Under the pieces are notes generated by a model that was not told the DNA's origin, did not search any database, and saw only the letters and a program-made list of their open reading frames with translations. From the NCBI RefSeq assembly GCF_003285005.1, contig NZ_QMFA01000002.1, positions 242,483-306,482 on the forward strand: DNA of 64,000 bases. Direction: 5' to 3'. The translations under genes and the position numbers were made by a program. Shown here one piece after another: positions 52,275 through 59,690 of the stretch (position 1 is its first letter; each line of letters opens with the position of its first letter). The stretch is from Paenibacillus sp. YN15 (GTDB taxonomy: Bacteria > Bacillota > Bacilli > Paenibacillales > NBRC-103111).

Positions 52275-52958
52275 GTGGGATTTCAGGTGATCAGTCTGGA
52301 TATGTTCCAGACTCTTGTGAATGTGAACAGCAGAATCGATCAGATCTGGCAGCCGATTCTGGCGGACCGCTTCCATTCGGAGGCGGCGGGGAGGCATGCG
52401 GCTGATTTGCTGGCGCGTTTTATGGAGGAGTGGAGCCGTTCAAGAGACACGGCAGCCTTTATTTTGCTGCGGGAGATTTACGGCAGGAGCTTCGAGCAGC
52501 TGTTCCGGGAGCGGGGGATTGTATGCAGCCACCGGGAGGCGGCGGAGATTCTGTTCCGGGAGCATCGCCTGGCCCATTTTTACGAGGATACCCAGGATTT
52601 TCTGGCCTCTGTTGCGGGGAAATACCAACTGTGCATCACAAGTGACGCCGACGATGCCATGATCCCGGATTTTTACCGCAGCTACGGCGCCAGGCTGTTC
52701 ACCTCCGAACAATGCCTCTCCTACAAAAATGACAGCGGCAACAAAATATTCAAGGACTTGATCCGCCATTACCAGGTTCCTCCAGGCGAGATCCTGCACA
52801 TCGGCGATTCCAAAGCGGATGTCCTGGGCGCCAAGCGGGAAGGGATTGCCGCATGCTGGATCAACCGCGGCGGGCAGTCCTGGGAGCTGGAGCCGAAGCC
52901 GGATTATACGGTGCGTTCCTTTACAGAGCTGGCCGGAATTCTGGGAAGTGCAGGATAG
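52275..52958 (+). CDS. HAD-family hydrolase with DxF-type motif I
   Basis: A 227-residue protein of the HAD superfamily. Motif I reads SLDMFQTLV, so the usual second Asp (DxD) is Phe. Motif II is ITSDAD near 120, motif III the Lys in CLSYKND near 150, motif IV GDSKADVLGAK near 177. DxF/DxY versions occur in dehalogenase-like members and in many uncharacterised FDxFxTL proteins, so phosphatase activity is not certain. The start is GTG at 52275 just after a GGGGGAAGGG site. It lies 25 bp after the UvrA paralogue. Confidence 0.8.
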   Translation: MGFQVISLDMFQTLVNVNSRIDQIWQPILADRFHSEAAGRHAADLLARFMEEWSRSRDTAAFILLREIYGRSFEQLFRERGIVCSHREAAEILFREHRLAHFYEDTQDFLASVAGKYQLCITSDADDAMIPDFYRSYGARLFTSEQCLSYKNDSGNKIFKDLIRHYQVPPGEILHIGDSKADVLGAKREGIAACWINRGGQSWELEPKPDYTVRSFTELAGILGSAG

Positions 52959-52994
52959 TACAGGGCAGGAGTGCAGAGTGGCGCGGCGGGAGCT

Positions 52995-53164
52995 TCGTAT
53001 ATGAAATTTCAATTATAATTTCCGGAATTTGCGGCAAACAAGGGTTTGTATATGAAATATGGAGTATAAATTCCCGGAAACGGCATAGGTAAGGTAATTG
53101 TGTATGAATTTTCATATCTATCCACCGAAATCAGCGTTCCGCAACAAATTGTATATGAAATTTC
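52995..53164 (+). repeat. Four spaced direct repeats with TTGTATATGAAATTTC core, period about 51 bp
   Basis: Copies start near 52995 (CGTATATGAAATTTC), 53046 (TTGTATATGAAATAT), 53098 (TTGTGTATGAATTTTC) and 53149 (TTGTATATGAAATTTC). The intervening 35 bases differ but share CCGGAA/CCGAAA in the first three units. The region lies between the HAD gene and the promoter of the synthetase gene and contains no gene. Confidence 0.65.
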
Positions 53165-53223
53165 GACTACACATCACCAAGAACCCGCTCTGCCCGATGC
53201 CGATACCGATCTAACACCGCCTC

Positions 53224-53252
53224 TTGACACGGACTGAGCAGCGCTCTATAAT
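53224..53252 (+). promoter_or_regulatory. Consensus sigma-A promoter of the T-box/synthetase gene
   Basis: TTGACA (53224-53229), exactly 17 bp, then TATAAT (53247-53252). Transcription should start near 53259. Confidence 0.92.
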
Positions 53253-53258
53253 TCAAAT

Positions 53259-53556
53259 AATTTCATAACCGAACAGCTGTGAAGAGAAAGAGTACCGCGG
53301 TCACGTCTTTTACAGAGAGCCCCGTCAGATGAGAAGGGGTATGGAACAACCGGGGGAACATGGTCTCGAAGCTGCGCACCGAAGCCTCATGCGGCATTAG
53401 ACTGCGCCGGAGCCTGCATCCGTTACAAGTGCTAGGGTATACTCGCATGGTTTGCGCCGTACCCGAAAAGGTGAGTGCCGCGAGGCATTCGTGAAAATTG
53501 GGTGGTACCGCGTGAGCCATAGCTCTCGTCCCTTTGTGGGATAAGGGCTTTTTTGC
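53259..53556 (+). promoter_or_regulatory. T-box riboswitch, methionine-specific
   Basis: The leader has the AGTA bulge region near 53289, an AGAGAG segment near 53313, a Stem I whose 3' side carries the likely specifier ATG at 53360-53362, and the T-box sequence TGGGTGGTACCGCG (53499-53512). A terminator follows (stem AGC..GTCCC with GGGAT..GCT, then TTTTTT, to 53556). Uncharged tRNA-Met should pair at the specifier and at the T-box bulge and prevent termination before the synthetase gene. Confidence 0.93.
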
Positions 53557-53591
53557 TTTCCTTGAAATTTCTATTAAAAGGAGGAATTGGC

Positions 53592-55259
53592 ATGGCTCAG
53601 ATTTTTATCGGCGGGGCATGGCCCTACGCCAACGGCTCGCTGCATCTGGGAAGGGTAGCCGGCATTCTGCCGGGAGATGTTTTGGCCCGGTATCATCGGG
53701 CAAAGGGGGACCGGGTGCTGTATGTATCCGGCAGCGATTGCCATGGAACGCCTGTGGCGGTTTCGGCGGCGCAGGAGGGGGTTGCCCCGGAAGAGGTGGC
53801 GGGGCGGTTCCACGCGGAATTTGCGGAATGCTTCCGCCAATTGGGATTTTCCTATGATTGGTACACCCGGACAGACCAGGCCTTTCATCACAAGGGCGTA
53901 CAGGAGCTGTTCCTGCGCCTGCTGGAAAACGGGTACCTCTATCCCCAAACCGTCAGTCAGGCCTATTGCGTCGCGGACCAACGGTTTTTGCCCGACCGTT
54001 ATGTGGAAGGCAGATGTCCTGTGTGCGGCGCCAAAGCCAGAGGGGATCAATGCGAGCAATGCTCCGCCCTGCTGGACCCGGCGGAGCTGCTGGAGCCTGT
54101 CTGCAAGCTGTGCGGTCAGGGGGTGCAATGGAGGCAGACGGAGCATTATTTCCTGGCCTTGTCCAAATTTCAGACACAGCTGGAGGCATATACAGCAGCA
54201 AAAAGCACCGATTGGCGGGAAAATGCGGTCTGCCTGACCCGGCGGTATCTGACGGAGGGGCTGCAGGACAGGGCGGCTACCCGGGATTTGGATTGGGGAG
54301 TAGATGTGCCCCTGCCCGGTACGGCAGGCAAAAAAATCTATGTCTGGATTGAAGCGGTCAGCGGGTATTGGACGGCCAGCAGGCAGTGGGCGGAGGAGAC
54401 AGGCGGACGCTGGGAGGATTTCTGGCTGGATGGGGCGGAAGCAGACGGCGCGGGACCGGATGGGGCCTACTACGTCCACGGCAAGGACAATGTGCCTTTT
54501 CACACGTTGATCTGGCCCGCCTTGCTGCTGGGAGCGGGTGGGCTGCATTTGCCCGACAGGATCATTGCATCGGAGTACCTGACTCTGGAAGGCCGCAAAT
54601 TCTCCACCAGCAGCAATTGGGCAGTGTGGGTGCCGGATCTGCTGAAGCGGTATGATCCCGATTCCATCCGCTATTATCTTATCGCCAACGGACCGGAAAA
54701 GCGGGACGCCAACTTCACCTGGCGGGAGTTCATCCACAGCCATAACGGGGAGCTGCTGGGAGCCTGGGGCAATTTCGTCAACCGGACCTTGGCGTTTATT
54801 GCCAAGTCCTTCGGCGGCAGGGTTCCCCCTGGAGAGTTGCCCGATGACTGGAAGGAGGAGACGGGACGGCTCTATGCCATCACCGGGGAGCGTCTGGAAG
54901 AGGGCAGGCTGAAGGAGGCGCTGGAGGGTTTATTCGCTGGCATTAGGGAGGCTAACAAATATTTTGACGGACGCAAGCCTTGGGCGGCTCTAAAGGAAAA
55001 CCCTGACCATTGCTCGGAAACACTCTATGTCTGTGTCCAGTGGATTGCCAATTTTGCCAATCTGCTGGAGCCGTTTCTGCCCTTCAGCTGCGCCCGGCTG
55101 CGGAATATGCTGTCTCTGACCGCTCCGCAGTGGCAGGTGCAGAGGGTTGAGGCAGGGCGTTCAATCGGCCCTGTGGAGCTGCTGTTCCAGCGGATCGATC
55201 CCTCCCGCATCCAAGAGGAGGAGGAACGGCTCGCCGCCAGTCTGAACGAATCTTCTTAA
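53592..55259 (+). CDS. metG: Methionyl-tRNA synthetase with unusual signature motifs
   Basis: Charges tRNA-Met with methionine. The 555-residue protein has the class I catalytic core: PYANGSLHLGR with HLGR (18-21) in place of HIGH/HLGH, zinc-knuckle cysteines CPVCGAK and CEQC near 142-160 plus CKLCGQ near 176, and KFSTSS (336-341) in place of KMSKS. An anticodon-binding helical domain follows (about 385-555). There is no C-terminal tRNA-binding (OB-fold) extension, unlike the common Bacillus enzyme of about 650-660 residues. The ATG at 53592 follows AAAGGAGGAA. Expression is controlled by a Met T-box. It may be a second, stress- or drug-resistant form, but a genome-wide check is needed to say so. 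Confidence 0.9.
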   Translation: MAQIFIGGAWPYANGSLHLGRVAGILPGDVLARYHRAKGDRVLYVSGSDCHGTPVAVSAAQEGVAPEEVAGRFHAEFAECFRQLGFSYDWYTRTDQAFHHKGVQELFLRLLENGYLYPQTVSQAYCVADQRFLPDRYVEGRCPVCGAKARGDQCEQCSALLDPAELLEPVCKLCGQGVQWRQTEHYFLALSKFQTQLEAYTAAKSTDWRENAVCLTRRYLTEGLQDRAATRDLDWGVDVPLPGTAGKKIYVWIEAVSGYWTASRQWAEETGGRWEDFWLDGAEADGAGPDGAYYVHGKDNVPFHTLIWPALLLGAGGLHLPDRIIASEYLTLEGRKFSTSSNWAVWVPDLLKRYDPDSIRYYLIANGPEKRDANFTWREFIHSHNGELLGAWGNFVNRTLAFIAKSFGGRVPPGELPDDWKEETGRLYAITGERLEEGRLKEALEGLFAGIREANKYFDGRKPWAALKENPDHCSETLYVCVQWIANFANLLEPFLPFSCARLRNMLSLTAPQWQVQRVEAGRSIGPVELLFQRIDPSRIQEEEERLAASLNESS

Positions 55260-55263
55260 TCGC

Positions 55264-55457
55264 AACGGAACCCAGCGACCCTTACAGGGGCAAAAACAGG
55301 AATGTGGGTGGTTAAAGGAACTGTGCGACGCTTATGTGCCCCCATTCGGGGGAGATGGGGCGAAATCAGGCTGGTGGCTCCGATTAAGCGCTTCTTAGTT
55401 CCGCTAAAATGCAAATCCGCTGAAAAAAGGGGTGCAAGAGTCGCATAGTTCCGTTAC
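55264..55457. repeat. Palindromic intergenic element, family C copy 2
   Basis: Outer arms CAACGGAACCCAGCGACCCTTA (from 55263) and CAAGAGTCGCATAGTTCCGTTA (near 55432-55454) are inverted partners. Inner arms GGAACTGTGCGACGCTTA and AAGCGCTTCTTAGTTCCG also match. The element aligns with 33320-33513 along its whole length. Confidence 0.7.
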
Positions 55458-55585
55458 ACTTATCCGGGGTATCCGGGGCAAATAGCGGCTCCGGCCGCCG
55501 TTAGAATCTCCACAGCCCCGCCATGGCGCCGCCAGAGACGAAAATGCCGGGTATGGCACCCTATTTTTTGTATAAATCCGGCCGC

Positions 55586-55616
55586 AAAAAAGCCGTGCCC
55601 TGTGGCACGGCTTTTG
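55586..55616. terminator. Bidirectional terminator
   Basis: AGCCGTGCC (55591-55599) pairs with GGCACGGCT (55603-55611), flanked by an A run on the left and a T run on the right. On the minus strand it closes the Gfo/Idh gene. Confidence 0.85.
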
Positions 55617-55627
55617 CTCTTGCACTG

Positions 55628-56671
55628 CTATTTCACTGCGTAAATCGGCGGCTGCGCAAAGGAGAGGGTGCGTCCTTCGTGGATGGCCCGGTCCGCCAGC
55701 AGGGTAATCTGCATGGCCTTGTAGACGTCCTCCAGCGTAGGCGTGGCCGTTTTGGTTCCTTCGATCATGCCGATGAAATGCTCGAACTGGACCCCTGTGG
55801 GCTTCAGCGTATATTCCACGTTGATCTCCTCGCGGGTGCCGCTGGGATAATGCTCGAACTGGATCAGATTGCCCAGATGCTGCTCGCTCTTGGGGCGCTG
55901 GTCCTTATAGATGATCCGGATACGGCCCTTGGGGCCGATAAATTCCTTCAGATTATCGCTGGGCATGGTATGTCCCCAGCCGGCTTCATAATAACCGATG
56001 GAGCCGTCGGTAAACTTCATGGTGATCATGCCATAATTGTAGGTGTTCTCCGGCACGCCCGCATCCAGCCGCTGGCCGACGCCGCTTACCGATTCCACTT
56101 CCGCTCCTGTGACCCAGCGCATAACATCGATGTAATGGACGCCGCAGTCCACGATGGGGGAGGCGTCATGCAGCAGCGCCAGATGGGTCTCCCAATTGTG
56201 GGTGCGCTTGACCTGGGACATGCGCATGGCAAGGGGCGCGCCGATGGCTCCGGAGCGGATCATGTCCGCCACCTTCTGATAGGTGGAGTTATGCCGGAGG
56301 ATATGCCCCACCAGCACCTTGGTTTTGGCTGAACCGGCCAGCCGGATGAATTCCTCGGTTTCCTTCATGCTGCCTGCGATGGGCTTCTCGCAGAGAATAT
56401 GTTTGCCTGCCGCAATGGAGGCCCGGGCGATTTCCAGATGGGTGGAAGGATATGTAGCGATGATGACGATATCCACGTCTTCCCGTTTCAGGAGATTGCG
56501 GTAATCGGTGTCCCAGGTCTCAGCTCCATACTTGAGGGCAAATTCCTGCGCCTTCTCCGGCCGCAAATCGGCCACGCCGACAATGCGGGCGCGATTGTGC
56601 CTGTACAGGCTGTCCAGATGTACGGCTCCCATGTAACCGCACCCTACCAAGATGATGCCATATGTCTTCAT
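55628..56671 (-). CDS. Gfo/Idh/MocA family NAD(P)-dependent oxidoreductase
   Basis: A 347-residue sugar or polyol dehydrogenase-like enzyme. The Rossmann motif GCGYMGAVHLDSLYR lies near 10-24, the family signature CEKPIAG near 94 (Lys of the active site), and a C-terminal GFO_IDH_MocA domain with the catalytic-type His in GVHYIDVMRW near 181. Members oxidise inositols, glucose derivatives or UDP-sugars, so the substrate is open. It is a single gene with a terminator behind it. An imperfect TGAAA/TTTCA inverted repeat about 65 bp upstream may be its control site. Confidence 0.88.
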   Translation of the reverse strand: MKTYGIILVGCGYMGAVHLDSLYRHNRARIVGVADLRPEKAQEFALKYGAETWDTDYRNLLKREDVDIVIIATYPSTHLEIARASIAAGKHILCEKPIAGSMKETEEFIRLAGSAKTKVLVGHILRHNSTYQKVADMIRSGAIGAPLAMRMSQVKRTHNWETHLALLHDASPIVDCGVHYIDVMRWVTGAEVESVSGVGQRLDAGVPENTYNYGMITMKFTDGSIGYYEAGWGHTMPSDNLKEFIGPKGRIRIIYKDQRPKSEQHLGNLIQFEHYPSGTREEINVEYTLKPTGVQFEHFIGMIEGTKTATPTLEDVYKAMQITLLADRAIHEGRTLSFAQPPIYAVK

Positions 56672-56817
56672 CGCCGTTCACACCCTGTTTCGTTAAGGTT
56701 GAAAGAGTCCTGTTGTTTCAAGCTCACAGTCATTATATGAAAAGTGGCTTTCAAAAGATATTTTCATTCTGGCGCAGTTTGTATCCTATTTTGGCATTGT
56801 GGATGGAGGAGGGCGCA

Positions 56818-56880
56818 TTGACAAAGACGGCGAAGGACATTATGATAAAGACAGAATAACATTTAGATGATTGGCTAAAT
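56818..56880 (+). promoter_or_regulatory. Promoter and operator-like repeat of the sdpR/sdpI-type operon
   Basis: TTGACA (56818-56823), 17 bp, TATGAT (56841-56846). Downstream, ATTTAG (56861-56866) and CTAAAT (56875-56880) form an inverted repeat over the early transcribed region, as expected for an ArsR-type autorepressor. Confidence 0.75.
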
Positions 56881-56903
56881 ATTAAATTAAGGAGAATCCC
56901 GGG

Positions 56904-57194
56904 ATGAACGATTCCTTTAAAGCCTTATCCGATCCGACCCGGCGCCAGATTCTCCGGCTGCTCCGGGAGAAGGACCGTACCGCAGGCGAAATTGCCGACT
57001 TTTTCAATATGACCAAACCCAGCATTTCCCATCATCTCAATGCCTTGAAGCAGGCCGGACTGGTGCTGGATGAGCGCCAAGGGCAGCATATTATCTATTC
57101 CATCAACACATCGGTGCTCCAGGAAGTGATGGGCTGGTTTCTGGATCTGCTGGGCAAAGAAAATACAGACGAATCAGGAGGGGACAATGTATGA
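56904..57194 (+). CDS. ArsR-family repressor, SdpR-like
   Basis: A 96-residue winged-helix regulator: FKALSDPTRRQILRLLREKDRTAGEIADFF, then the recognition helix MTKPSISHHLNALKQAGLV, and the wing RQGQHIIYSIN. No metal-binding Cys pair is present, so it is not a metal sensor. It overlaps the SdpI-like gene by 4 bp. In Bacillus subtilis SdpR is held at the membrane by toxin-bound SdpI, which lifts repression of the operon. The same mechanism is possible here. Confidence 0.88.
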   Translation: MNDSFKALSDPTRRQILRLLREKDRTAGEIADFFNMTKPSISHHLNALKQAGLVLDERQGQHIIYSINTSVLQEVMGWFLDLLGKENTDESGGDNV

Positions 57195-57835
57195 AATGGA
57201 ACCGGAAAGATGTTGCCATGCTGCTTATCGGGCTGATTCCGGCTATCGTTGCTTTACTCAATTACAGCAAGCTCCCATCGCAAATGGCCACTCACTTTAA
57301 TGCCAATAATGAGGTGGACGGCTTTATGGCCCGCCCTGTGGCGGTTGTTATGCTTCTTTTTTTGGGGGTGGGCGTCCCTTTGCTGTTGAAGGTGGCCCGC
57401 AAGGTTGATCCCAAGGCAGGCAATTATGCCAAATTCGAGGGCGTTTACGAAATGTTCCGCTGGGTGATGTCCATTTTTATGATGACGGTGGGCCTGTTCC
57501 TGGTGATGTACAATTTGGGCTATGACTTGAACGTGAAGCTGTTCACCAGCCCGCTCATCGGTCTGCTGTTTTTGATCCTGGGGAACGTGATGGGCAAAAT
57601 CCGCTTCAATTACACCTTCGGCATCCGGACCCCATGGACGCTGTCCAATGAGGAAGTGTGGCGCAAAACTCACCGGATGGCCGGGCCGATCTGGATGGCC
57701 GCAGGCGTTGTTATGGTTGTGGGCGCGTTTGTCCCGGGCAGCTGGTCGCTGCCCCTGACCTTGTCCACCATCGCTGTCATAGTGGTGATCCCCACGGTCT
57801 ATTCCTACTGGCTCCACCGCCAATTGAAGGCCTGA
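57191..57835 (+). CDS. SdpI-like membrane immunity protein (DUF1648/SdpI)
   Basis: A 214-residue membrane protein with about six helices. The N-terminal DUF1648 segment LPSQMATHFNANNEVDGFM (about 27-45) and the C-terminal SdpI motif NYTFGIRTPWTLSNEEVWRKTHRMAGPIW (split over two conserved blocks, about 139-168) are clear. The Bacillus counterpart gives immunity to the SdpC cannibalism toxin and also signals to SdpR. No sdpABC toxin genes are nearby, so this is an orphan pair that may protect against other strains' toxins. Confidence 0.88.
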   Translation: MKWNRKDVAMLLIGLIPAIVALLNYSKLPSQMATHFNANNEVDGFMARPVAVVMLLFLGVGVPLLLKVARKVDPKAGNYAKFEGVYEMFRWVMSIFMMTVGLFLVMYNLGYDLNVKLFTSPLIGLLFLILGNVMGKIRFNYTFGIRTPWTLSNEEVWRKTHRMAGPIWMAAGVVMVVGAFVPGSWSLPLTLSTIAVIVVIPTVYSYWLHRQLKA

Positions 57836-57864
57836 ACCATAAGGATGTTCCGCCTCCCTAATTG

Positions 57865-57986
57865 TGCTATGATAAAGTCATGCCCCAAAAGTTACGGCAG
57901 GCTGCGACGCAGATTCCGGGTACTTTTTGGGGGAACCCCGTACGAAAGAAAAGATATTGTCATTCGATTAGGAGGCACCGTGTAAC
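57865..57986 (+). promoter_or_regulatory. Extended -10 promoter and structured leader with alternative hairpins
   Basis: TGCTATGAT (57865-57873) is an extended -10. The leader, from about 57880, contains CCCCAAAAGT (57883-57892) able to pair with ACTTTTTGGGG (57922-57932). The second arm can instead fold into GTACTTTTTGGGGGAACCCC with a closing GTAC. A small CTGCGACGCAG hairpin lies between. The two pairings exclude each other. It resembles no riboswitch class I recognise. Confidence 0.4.
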
Positions 57987-58868
57987 ATGAAGCTGGTAAC
58001 GAGTCTGCTTAAAATCGCTTTGCCCCTGGTTGTGATCTTTCTCTTGCTGAAGGTTCACATCCTCTTGGGAATTGCCGCGGCTGTAGCTATCGTGGTGTAT
58101 TTCTTCATCCGCAACAAATCCGCATTTTTTGCCTATTTGGGCAACATGAACTACCAGCAGGGCAAGCAGCAGGAAGCTCTGATGTGGCTGAATAAGGCCG
58201 CTGCCGAGAAAAACTGCAAGGCGATGCATCTGTTGGGCTTCAGCTTCCTTCTGCTGCGGCTGGGCAAGCTGGAGCAGGCCCAGGAGATTCTGGTGCGCGC
58301 CGAACGGATGTCTCTCAGCCGGGAGGAGAAGATGGCCTACCTGACCAATGCCTCGCTGCTGTTATGGAAGCAGGGCAGGCTGGATGAAGCGACAGTCATG
58401 CTGGAGGAAGCCCAAAGCGAATACAAGAATACCAACCTGTATGGAAGCCTGGGGTATTTCTATATTTTATCCGGGGACTTGGACAAGGCTTTGGCTTATA
58501 ATCAGGAAGCCTTTGACTACAACAACAAAAGCGCGGTGATTGCCGACAATCTGGGTCAGACCCGGCTGCTCCGCGGGGAGTATGAAGAGGCGCTGGCGAT
58601 GTACGAGGAGTTGGCCGGCCAGAAGCCTACTTTCCCCGAAGCCTATTATAACTACGGTCTGGTGCTGGAGGCTCTCGGGCGTTCAGAGGAAGCGCTGGAG
58701 CAGATGGAGAAAGCCTTGGGTTACCCCACCTCCCTGCTCAGCACCGTTACCCATGAAGAGATAAAAGCCAAGATTGCCGAGCTGGAGCATAAAACAGGCG
58801 TTTCCCGGAACGAGGAAGCGCCGCCGGAAGAAGAGGGAGAAGACCGGTCTTCCCAACAGGAAGCATAA
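57987..58868 (+). CDS. Membrane-anchored TPR-repeat protein
   Basis: A 293-residue protein. Two closely spaced hydrophobic segments (about 5-24 and 26-42) anchor it in the membrane; the rest is cytoplasmic helical repeats (about 50-265) with TPR signatures such as GNMNYQQGKQQEALMWLNKA and NYGLVLEALGRSEEALEQMEKAL. The C-terminus is acidic (Glu-rich, about 268-293). TPR proteins serve as scaffolds; the partner is unknown. GGAGG lies about 11 bases before the ATG. A structured leader and a strong terminator mark it as a single-gene unit. Confidence 0.82.
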   Translation: MKLVTSLLKIALPLVVIFLLLKVHILLGIAAAVAIVVYFFIRNKSAFFAYLGNMNYQQGKQQEALMWLNKAAAEKNCKAMHLLGFSFLLLRLGKLEQAQEILVRAERMSLSREEKMAYLTNASLLLWKQGRLDEATVMLEEAQSEYKNTNLYGSLGYFYILSGDLDKALAYNQEAFDYNNKSAVIADNLGQTRLLRGEYEEALAMYEELAGQKPTFPEAYYNYGLVLEALGRSEEALEQMEKALGYPTSLLSTVTHEEIKAKIAELEHKTGVSRNEEAPPEEEGEDRSSQQEA

Positions 58869-58881
58869 TCAAATCAGCATA

Positions 58882-58921
58882 CAGCCCCCGTCGAAATCAT
58901 TTCGGCGGGGCTGTTTTTTTT
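58882..58921 (+). terminator. Intrinsic terminator
   Basis: CAGCCCCCGTCGAAAT pairs with ATTTCGGCGGGGCTG, followed by nine T residues. Confidence 0.92.
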
Positions 58922-58997
58922 GTCCGCGGCGGTGACACACTAGGGGTAACAAGCGAAGCGCCATATGCCGCGCAGAAACCGGAGGGCGGACAAGGGG

Positions 58998-59687
58998 ATG
59001 AACCGCCGGATTTTGATTATCGAGGACGAGCAGCGGATTGCCAGAATTCTGGAGCTGGAGCTGATCAATGAGGGGTATATCGTGGAACTGGCTGCAGACG
59101 GCGTCCAAGGACTGGCCAGAGCAATTCAGGAGGAATGGAGCTGCATCCTGCTGGACCTGCAATTGCCGGGGCAAAGCGGCTTTCAGGTGCTGGAGGGAAT
59201 CAGGAAGCAGGATTCCCGGACGCCGGTGCTGATTCTAACCGCCAGGGAGGCGGTGGAGGATAAGGTGAAGGGGCTGGATCTGGGAGCCAATGATTATGTG
59301 ACCAAGCCTTTTGAATTCTTGGAGCTCTCCGCCCGCATCCGCTCCCAGATCCGCGCCAGGCAAAGGGAGGAAGCGCCTGCCGAAGAGGATTTGCTGAAGC
59401 TGGATGCGCTGACTGCCGACCTGAAAACCAGACAGGTCCGGCGGGAGGGGAAGCTCATCGATTTAACCCCCCGGGAGTTTGATCTGCTGGCGTATCTTCT
59501 CAAGCACAAGGGCCAGCCGGTAGGGAGGGAGGCTCTGCTGTCCGAGGTCTGGGGCTTCGACTTCGCCGGACAGACCAATCTGGTGGATGTCTATATCCGC
59601 TACCTCCGCCAGAAAATCGACCAGGGCTTTAAAAAGAAGCTGATCGCCACAGTCCGGGGTGTGGGCTACAGCATTCAGGAGCCGTAA
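58998..59687 (+). CDS. OmpR/PhoB-family response regulator
   Basis: A 229-residue regulator. The receiver domain (1-115) has the acidic pair IIEDE near 7-11, phosphorylated Asp53 in ILLDLQLPG, and Lys in VTKPFE near 102. The winged-helix domain (about 130-228) ends with IATVRGVGYSI. I chose the ATG at 58998 with GGAGGGCGG 8 bases upstream; an ATG at 58965 lacks a site. The sensor kinase starts 3 bases after its stop. The target is unknown; nearby genes include an NlpC/P60 cell-wall hydrolase, and envelope stress would be a reasonable guess. Confidence 0.92.
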   Translation: MNRRILIIEDEQRIARILELELINEGYIVELAADGVQGLARAIQEEWSCILLDLQLPGQSGFQVLEGIRKQDSRTPVLILTAREAVEDKVKGLDLGANDYVTKPFEFLELSARIRSQIRARQREEAPAEEDLLKLDALTADLKTRQVRREGKLIDLTPREFDLLAYLLKHKGQPVGREALLSEVWGFDFAGQTNLVDVYIRYLRQKIDQGFKKKLIATVRGVGYSIQEP

Positions 59688-59690
59688 GCC

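Noticed and set aside
52995-53164. CRISPR array
   Set aside because: The repeats are only about 16 bp, degenerate, and four in number; no cas genes are nearby.
56738-56753. cre site before the Gfo/Idh gene
   Set aside because: TGAAAAGTGGCTTTCA has inverted ends, but lacks the central CG required for CcpA and has the wrong spacing.
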